A stretch of 64,000 nt of DNA from CAZJDV01 sp964544865 (lineage in GTDB: Bacteria > Chloroflexota > Dehalococcoidia > Lucifugimonadales > CAJWER01): contig CAZJDV010000003.1 in NCBI GenBank assembly GCA_964544865.1, positions 12,911 to 76,910 of the forward strand, in the 5' to 3' direction. The notes below the pieces were generated by a model. The model made no database searches. It was not told the DNA's origin and saw only the letters and a list, made by a program, of their open reading frames with translations. This document shows, in pieces, positions 34,137-42,664 of the stretch. Numbering within the stretch: the first letter of the stretch is position 1; every line of letters starts with the position of its first letter. The position numbers and the translations under genes are program-made.

Positions 34137-35531
34137 ATGATCGTTGGCCGAGCACAAAACGCCGACCTGGTCCCTCTGAGGACCGCCGAGGAGAACGTCG
34201 CGCGGCTTCGCGCCGCTCAAGACCGCTTCGTCCCTGAGATGATGCGGCTGTGCGCCGCCGCCCATCCTCACTATCGAGAGGTTCTCAGGGAACGCGGGCT
34301 GGCGGCGTCTGACTTCCAGAAGGTGGTCGACCTGAGTAAGCTGCCCGTGCTGCCCAAGCAGGCGTTCATCGATGACCCGGAGAGTTTCCGGTTGGACCTG
34401 GATGGCGTACCGGGCCTGGCGACCGAGGAGACGACCTTGGCGGACATCATCTACACGGCGGGCTCGACAAGCCGGCCGACCCCTTTTTATGACAACGTCC
34501 ACGACCGCTTCGGCCGCATCCACCTGATGAAGCGAGCCGCCACGATCGCGGGCATCGGTCCTAGGGACACCGTGATGAACCTGTTCCCGCTGACGTCGGT
34601 GCCCCATCAGGGTTTCCTGAGCGCGTCGTGGGGCGCGATGGCCGTCGGCGCCAAGCTGCTCACGGGCCTGACAGGACGCGCCTACGACGCTTTTGCGGTG
34701 CACAACCGAATGGACCACGCCATCGAGATGATCGAGAGGGAGCGAGCCACCGTCATATGGGGGATAACGACCTACGTGCGGCGGGTCGTCGTCAGGGCCC
34801 AGGAGCAGGGCCGGGACTTCAGCTCGGTCCGGCTTGCGATGGTAATGGGAGAGCCGTGCCCCCGCGGAATGCGCGAGGACATCCGCTCGCGCCTCCTGTC
34901 GATGGGAAGCGAGAGCCCGGCGACAAACAACGGGTACGGCCTGACGGAGACCCTTGGGCCGGCCACGGAGTGCGTCGAGCTGGGGGGCATGCACCAGCCC
35001 GTCCCCGACCAGTTCTACTATGAGATGGTCGATCCCGAGACCGCCGAGACCGTGCCAGACGGACAGAAGGGCATGCTGCTGGTCAGCCACCTGAACCGGC
35101 GCGGCACCGTCCTGCTCCGCTACGCGACTGGGGACATCGTCACGCTGACCCACGAGACCTGCCCCCACTGCGGCCGGTGGGAGCCGCGATTCCTGGGCAG
35201 CCCTTACCGCGCCGACGGCCTCACTAAGGTCAAGGGCACGCTCATTAACCCCGCGACGCTGCAAGACGAGCTAGCCCGGCTGCTTCATCGGGGCGTAAAG
35301 GAGTACCAGATCGTGGTCATGCGAGAGGACGAGCATGACCCCTTCTCTTCGGACACCCTGCGAATAAGAGTCGCCTCCGCGCCGCGAGACCGGGACAGGG
35401 TCGGCCAGGAGGTGGTGCAGGCGGTGAGCCGTTGCGCGGAGATCACGCCGGAGCTGGAGTTCCTGCCCGCGGACGGTTTCGCCGAGATCGCGGGAAGCTA
35501 CAAGTTCAAGCGCTTCGTCGACGAGCGGTAG
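34137..35531 (+). CDS. PaaK-like adenylate-forming enzyme (phenylacetate-CoA ligase family)
   Basis: A 464-residue acyl-adenylate enzyme. The nucleotide loop is IIYTAGSTSRPTPFYDN, followed by MGEPCPRGMREDIRS, the A5-type NNGYGLTETLGPATECVELG and the hinge LRYATGDIVTLTHE with a zinc-like CPHCGRWEPR. The C-terminal Lys region is FAEIAGSYKFKRF. It would activate an aromatic or other carboxylic acid to its CoA ester. Two hotdog-fold genes and an MFS transporter follow closely, suggesting a small catabolic unit. Confidence 0.88.
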   Translation: MIVGRAQNADLVPLRTAEENVARLRAAQDRFVPEMMRLCAAAHPHYREVLRERGLAASDFQKVVDLSKLPVLPKQAFIDDPESFRLDLDGVPGLATEETTLADIIYTAGSTSRPTPFYDNVHDRFGRIHLMKRAATIAGIGPRDTVMNLFPLTSVPHQGFLSASWGAMAVGAKLLTGLTGRAYDAFAVHNRMDHAIEMIERERATVIWGITTYVRRVVVRAQEQGRDFSSVRLAMVMGEPCPRGMREDIRSRLLSMGSESPATNNGYGLTETLGPATECVELGGMHQPVPDQFYYEMVDPETAETVPDGQKGMLLVSHLNRRGTVLLRYATGDIVTLTHETCPHCGRWEPRFLGSPYRADGLTKVKGTLINPATLQDELARLLHRGVKEYQIVVMREDEHDPFSSDTLRIRVASAPRDRDRVGQEVVQAVSRCAEITPELEFLPADGFAEIAGSYKFKRFVDER

Positions 35532-35574
35532 GCGCGCCTGGAAAATCCGGCCGCGTACGCAAGGGACCGTGCCT

Positions 35575-36012
35575 ATGCGAAAAAGGGCTGACATGCTGGT
35601 GAAGGGGGAGGCGTTCGAGGCACTCGAGTTCCTCGTGACCGAGGAATTCAACGAGAACTACCTCCACTCGGTCGAAGACCTCCATCCGCGCTACATGCAG
35701 GCCACGGAGGCCGGGCCGCCGATCGTGCACGCCGCCCTGCTAATCGTCTTCAGCAACCACACCCGGAGCTCTTCGTTCCACCTCGATCCCGGCATGGCCG
35801 CTATCCAGACCCACGATGACCTGGCATACAAGAATCCAGGCAGGGTAGGCCGCACATTCAGGGTGACCTTCGACGTTGTTGAGACGTATGAAAAGCGCGG
35901 CAGGCCGTACCAGGTGGTTGAGGCGTCCATCGTCGACGACCGAAGCACACCGGTCCTGACAAGAAGGACGACATATACCTACACCGGCGGTCCATACCCC
36001 GGCATCTCTTGA
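35575..36012 (+). CDS. MaoC-like hotdog-fold protein (1)
   Basis: A 145-residue protein. VKGEAFEALEFLVTEEFNEN and HPRYMQATEAGPPIVHAALL resemble the N-terminal half of MaoC-type dehydratases (VxxGxxFxxxxxVTxEDVxxF and PxxHPAxL). The last strand is PVLTRRTTYTYTGGP. The usual catalytic Asp-x4-His is not clear (ENYLHSVEDLHP). It overlaps nothing and starts 44 bases after the ligase; the next gene begins 56 bases on. It probably pairs with the second hotdog gene to form a heteromeric (R)-hydratase. Confidence 0.7.
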   Translation: MRKRADMLVKGEAFEALEFLVTEEFNENYLHSVEDLHPRYMQATEAGPPIVHAALLIVFSNHTRSSSFHLDPGMAAIQTHDDLAYKNPGRVGRTFRVTFDVVETYEKRGRPYQVVEASIVDDRSTPVLTRRTTYTYTGGPYPGIS

Positions 36013-36067
36013 GGGTTGGCCGCATGGGCGCCAGCACGGCGGTTGGCGAGGATCGAGCAGGAGCGTC

Positions 36068-36529
36068 ATGCCGGAAGACATTGAGGTGAACATTGAAGAG
36101 GGCTACCAGGCCAGAAGCGCTACGAAGACGGCCACGTCGTACCGGACCTGGCTGTTCTCCGGCGGGTGGCCCAGGATGGACGGCTGGCCCGCGAAGAACG
36201 TCCACACCGACCTGGAGTTCGCCAGGGATAGTGGGCTCGCCGCCAGGAACGCCTCTGGGGCCATGATGGCAGGCTACCTGACCGAGCTGATGCTCGACAC
36301 GTTCGGAGAGGGCTGGCTGAGCAATGGAACGTTTAGCCTGAAGTTCATCCGCGCCGTAGGCATCGGCGACAGGGTCACCGCGATGGCCTGTGTAGTGTCG
36401 AAGCGGGTGGATAGCTCGGGGACCGGCATCGAGGCCGAGGTCTGGTGCGAGAACCAGGACGGCGACAAGGTCGTCGTCGGCACGGCGCGGATACGGACCG
36501 CCGGCTCGACAACGGGCGACCCAGCTTGA
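36068..36529 (+). CDS. MaoC-like hotdog-fold protein (2)
   Basis: A 153-residue protein. NVHTDLEFARDSGLAARNAS and GAMMAGYLTELMLDTFGEGW match the conserved MaoC signature (N-x-Ihx-D...A...G-l...pi-h-G). FIRAVGIGDRVTAMACVVSK is the hotdog strand pair. An AGGAG site lies five bases before the ATG. Its TGA overlaps the TTG start of the MFS gene, showing translational coupling. It is probably the active partner of the preceding hotdog protein. Confidence 0.8.
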   Translation: MPEDIEVNIEEGYQARSATKTATSYRTWLFSGGWPRMDGWPAKNVHTDLEFARDSGLAARNASGAMMAGYLTELMLDTFGEGWLSNGTFSLKFIRAVGIGDRVTAMACVVSKRVDSSGTGIEAEVWCENQDGDKVVVGTARIRTAGSTTGDPA

Positions 36530-37848
36530 AGCAGCGGGCTGAGAGGGATAGCGGGGTCCTGGCGGAGCCGCCGCACGCCGATGCTGAGGAGGTCACCGGG
36601 CGCCGACGCAAGACCGGATCAGTCCTCGGCAACACGTTTGCGTCCCTTGCCTACCGCGATTTTGTCTACCTGTGGCTAGGGCAGATCACCCACGCCGGCG
36701 CGCTTTGGATGGACATGGTCGCCAGGCCGTTGCTGGTGCTGTCGGTGACCGGGTCGCCCGTGCACCTGGGCCTGGTGATCGCCGTGCGGTCCATTCCCGC
36801 CTTCGGCCTCGGGCTGGTCGCTGGCGTCGTGGCCGACAACTTCAACCGGCGCACGGTCCTGCTCATCACCAAGGCGATCGTTCTGGCCCTGGCCACGGTC
36901 TTCGCCATCCTGCTGCTCCTTGGGCAGATTGAGCTGTGGCATATCTACCTTTTCACGTTCCTCCGAGGGGTCAGCCAGGCATTCGACCAGCCGGCGCGCC
37001 GGGCGATGGTGCCCTCCATCGTACCCAAACACCTGGTGACGAACGCCCTGGCCCTGAGCTCAGGCAGCGTGCAGCTCATGCGAATCTTCGGCGCGGGCGG
37101 GGCGGGCCTGATTATCGCCTTTGGCGGCATCGAGGCCGCCTTCGTCGCGGTGGCCGTGATCTACGCCGGCGCCGTATTCTTTACCTGGAGGCTCAGGCCC
37201 CCCGACCACGCCAGAACGGGTTATCAGGGGATTCGGAGCGCCCTGGATGATCTTGTCCAGGGCTTCCGGTTCGCGTGGCAAAGCCCGACCATCCGAGGGA
37301 TCGTCATCGTTGCCGCTGGCTACTTCACCTTCGGCATGGCGTTCATGTACGTGTTCGCCCCGCTGCTCGCCAAGCGGGTGCTGGAGATCGGCGACTCGGG
37401 CTTCGGCTACATGATGGGCGCGATGGGAATCGGTGGCGTGATCGGCAACCTGGCGCTGGCCGCCCTGACCCCGCAAAGGAGACGCGGCCAGATCTTGGCG
37501 GGCGCACTCGCCACACTCGGCCTGCTTTTCGTCGCCGTGTCGTTGGTGACCTACCTGGGCTCGGTCGTTATTGCGTTCGTGATGATCGCCTTTCTGGGGC
37601 TGGGACAGTCATGGCTGCTTCCGCTAATCAACGCGACGCTACTGGAGTCTACGCCGGAGAACATGCGCGGCCGGATGCTCGGACTGCTCAGCCTGGACAG
37701 GGCGACGGCGACACTGGGTGGCGCTATCGCCGGATTCCTGGCGGCCGCGGTGGGCCCACAGGCGGCCCAGATAGTATTCGGCGGCGCCTGCATCGTCACC
37801 GCCGGCATGCTGATCGTCTTCTACCCTGCGATCCGCCGGATCGAGTAG
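36526..37848 (+). CDS. MFS transporter (12-helix, MFS_3 type)
   Basis: A 440-residue protein. After a polar leader of about 40 residues, GNTFASLAYRDFVYLWLGQI begins the first helix, followed by ARPLLVLSVTGSPVHLGLVI, motif-A-like GVVADNFNRRTVLLITKAIV and RGVSQAFDQPARRAMVPSIV, the MFS_3 (enterobactin exporter-like) signature. The TTG start overlaps the upstream TGA (TTGA); a frame further upstream lies inside that gene. It ends eight bases before the convergent 3-hydroxyacyl-CoA dehydrogenase. It probably moves the substrate or product of the ligase/hotdog unit. Confidence 0.85.
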   Translation: MKQRAERDSGVLAEPPHADAEEVTGRRRKTGSVLGNTFASLAYRDFVYLWLGQITHAGALWMDMVARPLLVLSVTGSPVHLGLVIAVRSIPAFGLGLVAGVVADNFNRRTVLLITKAIVLALATVFAILLLLGQIELWHIYLFTFLRGVSQAFDQPARRAMVPSIVPKHLVTNALALSSGSVQLMRIFGAGGAGLIIAFGGIEAAFVAVAVIYAGAVFFTWRLRPPDHARTGYQGIRSALDDLVQGFRFAWQSPTIRGIVIVAAGYFTFGMAFMYVFAPLLAKRVLEIGDSGFGYMMGAMGIGGVIGNLALAALTPQRRRGQILAGALATLGLLFVAVSLVTYLGSVVIAFVMIAFLGLGQSWLLPLINATLLESTPENMRGRMLGLLSLDRATATLGGAIAGFLAAAVGPQAAQIVFGGACIVTAGMLIVFYPAIRRIE

Positions 37849-37856
37849 ACCAGGGG

Positions 37857-39245
37857 CTAACCCTCCAGCGCGGATGGCGGCACGGGAACATAGCCGCCAT
37901 CGGGCGTGGCCTGAGTGGCGCCGTCCGGCCCCTCGCGATAGAAGCTTGACCCTGATTCAGCCAGGCTTGCCACCCACGCGGGCGCCGTGACGCCCTCAGA
38001 CCTCATGCGGGCGACCGCATCTCGCAGGCCGATTGCGTCCCATGTCTCGAACGGGCCGAGGTCCCACGCGTATCCCCAACGCATGGCCCGATCAATGCTG
38101 ACGACGTCGGCGGCGACCTCTCCCAGGACCGCTGCCGAGTAGGCCATGGTCCGTGAAAGGACACTCCACGAGAATCGGCCGGCCACGTCATCGGAGGTCA
38201 CGAGGGTCTTGATCCGCTGGCCCGGCGACTCGACCTTCCTGACCGCGTCCAGGGACGCGGCGGCCAGCCCCCTCCGAGGACGGTACTCGAACGTATCCAG
38301 GTTCAGAGTGAGTATCCGGCGCTCGCCGCCCTCCTCGACGCGCTTGTAAAAACCCTGGCCGGCCTTCTGCCCCGTCCAGCCGCGCCTCACGAGCTCCCGC
38401 AAGTACTCCGGGACGGTTAGCACCTTACGCTCCGCGGGGTCGGATGCGGCCGCCAGAGAGTTGTCCGCCACCGCCGCGAACACGTCGATGCCGACAACGT
38501 CCAGCGTCCGGAATGTGGCGCTGCTAGGCCGCCCCATCGCCGGGCCGGTCACGCTGTCGACCTCGTCCGGCGCAAGTCCGAACTCCCCCATGGCCTGGAA
38601 CATCAGCATCAGCGCGTATGCGCCGACGCGGTTGGCGATGAAATTCGGCACGTCATGGGCCGGCACAACGCCTCTATGAAGCACGTCCGTAGCGATTCTG
38701 GAGACGGCGGCCACCGCTCCCGGGGCCGTGTCCGGGGTGGCGATGACCTCCAACAGGGGCAGGTAGCGCGGAGGGTTGCAGAAGTGTGCTCCAAGGAAAC
38801 GAGACCTGAGCTCCGGTGGCAGCGCCTCAGCGATGGAGGACACCGGTATGCCGGAGGTGTTGGTGCTGACGATCGCTTCGGCGTGCACGTGGGGCGCGGC
38901 CCTGGCCCAGACCCGCCGCTTGATCTCCAGGTCCTCGCTCACCGCCTCGATTACCCAGTCCGCCTCCGCCAGCCGGTACAGGTGGTCGTCGAGGTTGCCA
39001 GGTCTGATCAGGTCGACGGCGTCCTTGTTGACGAGAGGCGGCGGCCTGAGGGTCTTCAGCCGCTCCCTGGCGGACTCGGCCAGCCTGTCCGGCTCACCCT
39101 CGCTGCGCAGGTCCAGCAGGTCGCACGGTATCCCGCGGTCGGCGAGCAGCCCCGCGATCTGCGAGCCCATCGTCCCGGCGCCAAGCACCGCAGCGCGCTT
39201 TATCGCGGCGCGGCCGTCACCGATTCCCGACTCTCGATCCCTCAT
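37857..39245 (-). CDS. 3-hydroxyacyl-CoA dehydrogenase
   Basis: A 462-residue NAD-dependent enzyme of beta-oxidation. It has the Rossmann motif AAVLGAGTMGSQIAGLLADR, the catalytic region FLGAHFCNPPRYLPLLEVI with the family HFxNPxxxMxLxE pattern, DVPNFIANRVGAYAL and the C-terminal VDSVTGPAMGRPSSATF. The length suits FadN-like proteins that have lost the C-terminal hydratase domain, or the two-domain HAD group. Its ATG overlaps the stop of the aldo/keto reductase (ATGA), so both share the TTGACA/TACAAT promoter. The separate hydratase gene at 32 kb may supply the missing step. Confidence 0.9.
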   Translation of the reverse strand: MRDRESGIGDGRAAIKRAAVLGAGTMGSQIAGLLADRGIPCDLLDLRSEGEPDRLAESARERLKTLRPPPLVNKDAVDLIRPGNLDDHLYRLAEADWVIEAVSEDLEIKRRVWARAAPHVHAEAIVSTNTSGIPVSSIAEALPPELRSRFLGAHFCNPPRYLPLLEVIATPDTAPGAVAAVSRIATDVLHRGVVPAHDVPNFIANRVGAYALMLMFQAMGEFGLAPDEVDSVTGPAMGRPSSATFRTLDVVGIDVFAAVADNSLAAASDPAERKVLTVPEYLRELVRRGWTGQKAGQGFYKRVEEGGERRILTLNLDTFEYRPRRGLAAASLDAVRKVESPGQRIKTLVTSDDVAGRFSWSVLSRTMAYSAAVLGEVAADVVSIDRAMRWGYAWDLGPFETWDAIGLRDAVARMRSEGVTAPAWVASLAESGSSFYREGPDGATQATPDGGYVPVPPSALEG

Positions 39246-40117
39246 GCGACCGGAAGGATCCCAAGGCGGGGCTCCGGCAGAGGCAGGCGCTGGCCCTGGA
39301 CTATCTCATCCTGGCGCTCCGCGCTCAGCGGCTTGAACCGCTCGGCGGCGTCCAGCACCCTGGGCAGCAGTACGACATCCCCCGCGCTGGGGGCGGTGTG
39401 GATGTCCTGCGAGAGTAGCCACCACAGTGCTCGGTCGATGTCGTCCTGGTCGCGATGAGGGGCGTACCAGGTCGTGTGCCCGCGCTCGTGGCTGCCCCAT
39501 CCTCCGCGGGCGATCGACTTGATTATCTGGATCCCCACGTTCCTGGAGCGCGCCTCGGCCAACAGCGCCTCGGCGTCCCGGCGATAGTCTGGATTGGCGT
39601 GGAGCGCGACGTTTAACGGGAACATGATCGTGTCGAAATCGAACCGGCGCAGCGCTTCCAGGTGTACGCGCGGCACCTCCGGCCCGTGGCCGGTTATGCC
39701 CAGCCATTTCGTCACGCCCTGCTCGCGCATCTCGACGAGCGTCTCCAGCGCGCCGCCGGGCGCCGTCACCTGGTCCAGGTCGTCCATGGTGGTCACTGCG
39801 TGGAGCTGGAACAGATCGAAGGACTCGACCCCCAGCCTGCGAAAGATGCTGCGGACCTCGTCCCAGGCCTCACGTTTGGTGCGAGCGGTGGTCTTGCTGC
39901 CAAGAAAGACCTTGTCGCGGATCTCAGGTATCCACGGCGCTAGCCGTTCCATGGCCTCGCCATAGCTGGGCGCGATGTCGATGTGGTTCACGCCGTGCTC
40001 GATGATGCGTTCGATCGCCGTGTCGGCGACATCCTGTTCGACGCGGCCGATCCCAGCCGTGCCAAAGGTCACCACGGTGCTCTTGTGGCCGGCGCGCCCA
40101 AGCTCGCGCTGTTCCAT
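39242..40117 (-). CDS. Aldo/keto reductase
   Basis: A 291-residue NADPH-dependent reductase. The tetrad is complete: Asp and Tyr in HIDIAPSYGEAMERL, Lys in KVFLGSKTTAR, His in DLFQLHAVTTMDDLDQV. The start ATG at 40117 is fixed by a GGAGG site seven bases upstream; 14 more in-frame codons have none. It is the first gene of a two-gene transcript with the 3-hydroxyacyl-CoA dehydrogenase. Substrate unknown. Confidence 0.9.
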   Translation of the reverse strand: MEQRELGRAGHKSTVVTFGTAGIGRVEQDVADTAIERIIEHGVNHIDIAPSYGEAMERLAPWIPEIRDKVFLGSKTTARTKREAWDEVRSIFRRLGVESFDLFQLHAVTTMDDLDQVTAPGGALETLVEMREQGVTKWLGITGHGPEVPRVHLEALRRFDFDTIMFPLNVALHANPDYRRDAEALLAEARSRNVGIQIIKSIARGGWGSHERGHTTWYAPHRDQDDIDRALWWLLSQDIHTAPSAGDVVLLPRVLDAAERFKPLSAERQDEIVQGQRLPLPEPRLGILPVA

Positions 40118-40158
40118 GAGAGAGCCTCCAGGGGGATTCTTGATCTCGATATTGGGCA

Positions 40159-40187
40159 ATTGTAGTAACAGCTCGAAGGAGTGTCAA
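40159..40187 (-). promoter_or_regulatory. Consensus promoter of the aldo/keto reductase operon
   Basis: On the minus strand TTGACA (40182-40187), a 17-base spacer and TACAAT (40159-40164), 41 bases before the ATG. The -35 box is perfect and the -10 box matches at five of six. Confidence 0.75.
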
Positions 40188-40259
40188 ACGAGCACCTTGC
40201 ACGTTTAGGCACAGTGGTACGGGTGAGTGGAACAATCTAGATGAAAGAGGTGAACCTGA

Positions 40260-40634
40260 CTACAGACCGAGGAATGCTCGCATCGTCGAGTTTATCCGAG
40301 TGGCAATCGGCACGAGGTCGGTAACGATTTCGTGCGTCGTCGGTTTACGAGCGAAATATCGGGCGTTCTCACTTTCAACTCGTAGAAACCCATAGTCAGC
40401 GATTAGATTAGGATCACTAGACAGAGTTGTTGAGTTTGCCATATGCGATGCTCCCCCATGGCGGCCCCTCGAATGATGACTTTGGGTTGCAAAATAGGCT
40501 TCTATCCAATGCACCGCTTCATAGAACATGCCTATGACAACTCAATCCGTGTACGGAGTAGTAGCGACTCCGAGGCCCTTCCAGAAGACATTGTTGTGCT
40601 CGGCTTGCTCTATGTGATCGTCCAGTAGCGGCAC
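40260..40634 (-). pseudogene. HEPN-domain protein with in-frame TGA
   Basis: From a GTG at 40634 the reading frame gives LLDDHIEQAEHNNVFWKGLG, then ATTPYTD, a TGA at 40542-40544, and VVIGMFYEAVHWIEAYFATQ. That is the two-helix core of HEPN proteins (DW-x-V...FY-x-A-x-H-x-x-EAY). ADYGFLRVESENARYFARKP follows and the end is TRINSTMRAFLGL. The TGA sits where relatives have the conserved Trp of the DW pair. A HxSRGRHGGASH segment could supply HEPN RNase residues (Arg-x4-6-His). Local GC is about 45-53% by hand count, well below the flanks, which points to transfer. HEPN proteins are often toxins or RNases in defence modules. Confidence 0.65.
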
Positions 40635-40646
40635 GGCGACGCACCC

Positions 40647-40880
40647 TCAGTCCATCTGGATCGAATTGGCAGCATTGGGAACGAGCTCGGTTGCATCACG
40701 GCCTTCACAATAGACAATGTGGGAATCTACTTGCAGCGGGGAGTTGGCAGTCGCCATGAACAGGCGGATGATTGCTTGCTGCTGTTTCACTAAAACGCGC
40801 ACTGTTTCAATGTTTCGCTCTGGAATGACAACCCAGTAGTCGACCTCCTCGCGGTCCCTGGAGACGAACAAGTGCTCCAC
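40647..40880 (-). CDS. Small hypothetical protein, likely partner of the HEPN protein
   Basis: From a GTG at 40880 it reads EHLFVSRDREEVDYWVVIPE, then NIETVRVLVKQQQAIIRLFM, and LQVDSHIVYCEGRDATELVP, 77 residues. The sensible frame continues upstream as FISKEVYRHPAV to a TGA at 40914-40916, and beyond it as LDDVEKLLVITICL, so the true start may be further left and this gene may also be interrupted. It ends 13 bases before the HEPN gene on the same strand. No family recognised. It is not a nucleotidyltransferase, the usual HEPN partner. Gene borders uncertain. Confidence 0.4.
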   Translation of the reverse strand: MEHLFVSRDREEVDYWVVIPERNIETVRVLVKQQQAIIRLFMATANSPLQVDSHIVYCEGRDATELVPNAANSIQMD

Positions 40881-41121
40881 TGCCGGATGCCTGTAAACCT
40901 CTTTAGAGATGAATCAGAGACAGATCGTAATGACCAGTAACTTTTCGACATCGTCGAGTCGTGATGCCGTTGGGGGACTCCAGGCATTGTAGGCGAGAAA
41001 GGCACCGCTCGACAGCCCAGTATCGTCCTCAGTGCGCCTGATGTTCGGGAGGGCGCTCAAACCCGCCAACCCTCGGCGCGCCTGCCTTGAAGCCGACGGC
41101 GACGTGTATAATCCAACAGCC

Positions 41122-41679
41122 ATGAGCGTACATCACGAACCGACGGAACACACCGAGCAACTACGGATGTCTTTCCCCGCCAGCGGAGAACGTCCGGCGG
41201 TTCAAGTGAAGCTGCCGGAGGGCTACCTGATTAGAGGCTGCTTGCCGGGCGATGAGGATGCCTGGATCGAGCTCATCGGCCTCTGCGGGTTCGATGGCTG
41301 GGACCAGGGGCGCTTCGACGAGTACATGGACAAGCCCGAGCGAAAGGATGGCTCGCGCCTGGTGCTGCTCGACGACCGGATTGTCGCGGCTACCTTCGCG
41401 GGTCGTGGCGACGTCGAGGCGAATGTCGGGAGGGTGGACTACGTTGTCAGCCATCCCAGCCTCAGGGGCAGGGGTCTCGGCAAGGCCGTGTGCGCGGGCG
41501 TGTTGGACTACCTGCTGGGGCGCGGCTACGAGACGGTGGAGCTGTTCACCGACGACTGGCGGCTGCCGGCCATCGGCCTGTACCTGTCGCTGGGACTCAC
41601 GCCGGACATGACAAGTGCGGGCATGCACCCACGGTGGGAGACGGTCATGGAGCGGCTGGGCTCGAATCACCCGCGGTGA
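41122..41679 (+). CDS. GNAT family N-acetyltransferase
   Basis: A 185-residue protein. The acetyl-CoA pyrophosphate loop is SHPSLRGRGLGKAVCAGVLD (R-x-x-G-x-G/A), with DYLLGRGYETVELFTDDWRL and AIGLYLSLGLTPD as the family C-terminus. The ATG at 41122 lies nine bases after a TATAAT box (41107-41112), so the message may be nearly leaderless; no good -35 is seen. It flanks the low-GC HEPN island, is divergent from it, and returns to the normal GC content. Substrate unknown. Confidence 0.85.
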   Translation: MSVHHEPTEHTEQLRMSFPASGERPAVQVKLPEGYLIRGCLPGDEDAWIELIGLCGFDGWDQGRFDEYMDKPERKDGSRLVLLDDRIVAATFAGRGDVEANVGRVDYVVSHPSLRGRGLGKAVCAGVLDYLLGRGYETVELFTDDWRLPAIGLYLSLGLTPDMTSAGMHPRWETVMERLGSNHPR

Positions 41680-41754
41680 GGCTCGTTCCGTCCTGCCGTT
41701 TCCAGCCTCACCTCCACGGACTGAGGTTCATTCAGCGCAACCGGTCACACCCGC

Positions 41755-42636
41755 TCACGCCCCCCCGACGATGAGCTCGCCCCGCGCGGCGCGCTCTACC
41801 TCGTTCGCTTCACCCCTCAGGCGCTTCATGGTCTCCGCATGGCGCCTGATCATCTCCGGCCCCTGGAGCTTCATGTACTCCGTCTCATAGGCACCGGCGA
41901 CTTCGGATGAGGGCGACGCAGGGACTTCGACGACGGCGGTCGTTATCTTATCGTTGCCCCACTTGTACGCGACGATCTCGCCCTTGCTGATTATCAGATT
42001 CATCCCCACGTTAGCCTCCACGATCGGCAGGCCGTTCTCGCGGGCCCTGGCCAGGACGGTCCGGTTCTGGTCCCGGCTCTTGGACCCGTACGATGGAATC
42101 AGCAGCATCCGGGCGCCGTCGAGGGCGAGCGTCCAGGCGATCATGGGGTTCCACCGGTCGTTGCAAATGAGGATTCCCACACGCCCCAGCGGCGTATCGA
42201 AGGCGCGAAGGGTCTCCCCGACGCGATTGAAGCTCCAGGAGGGGTCGGCGCCCTCGGCGAGCTGGGTCTTGTGATACCTCCCCAGGATATCACCCTCGCG
42301 GCCGATGAAGATCGCGGCGTTGTAGACATCCCGGCCGATTCGCTCGGCGAAGCCGAAGCACAGGCACGTGCTCAGCTCCTGCGCCAGCCGTCGGAAGCGG
42401 TCGATGTACGGACCGTCTATCGGCTCGGCGATCTCCAGCATGTCCTGTGCGGTCCTGCGCCCCTCCACGACTTCGTTGACCACGTAGCCCTCCAGCACGC
42501 CCTCCGTTGTAAGGATCAGGTCGGGCCCGTCGCTGGCCGCCTCACGAAAGAACCGCTCGATCTTGTCGGCGTTGCGCGCCTTTTCCCATCGTCTGGGCTT
42601 GATTGAGATAGCGGTGGCCTTGACCCGTGTGAACAT
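41755..42636 (-). CDS. Carbon-nitrogen hydrolase (nitrilase superfamily)
   Basis: A 293-residue enzyme with the Glu-Lys-Cys triad: Glu in LILTTEGVLEGYVV, Lys in LGRYHKTQLAEGAD, Cys in VGILICNDRWNPMIAW. The middle motif IFIGREGDILGRYHKTQL is typical of amidases and beta-ureidopropionase-like members. It may be a carbamoyl or nitrile hydrolase. It starts 28 bases beyond the M50 protease stop on the same strand. Confidence 0.9.
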   Translation of the reverse strand: MFTRVKATAISIKPRRWEKARNADKIERFFREAASDGPDLILTTEGVLEGYVVNEVVEGRRTAQDMLEIAEPIDGPYIDRFRRLAQELSTCLCFGFAERIGRDVYNAAIFIGREGDILGRYHKTQLAEGADPSWSFNRVGETLRAFDTPLGRVGILICNDRWNPMIAWTLALDGARMLLIPSYGSKSRDQNRTVLARARENGLPIVEANVGMNLIISKGEIVAYKWGNDKITTAVVEVPASPSSEVAGAYETEYMKLQGPEMIRRHAETMKRLRGEANEVERAARGELIVGGA

Positions 42637-42664
42637 TCAGCCTGCTCCTCTCTCGAAGGCTCGT

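Noticed and set aside
5074..40544. TGA codons as selenocysteine
   Set aside because: The positions match Trp or Arg in the families, not Cys, and no downstream stem-loop of SECIS type was apparent.
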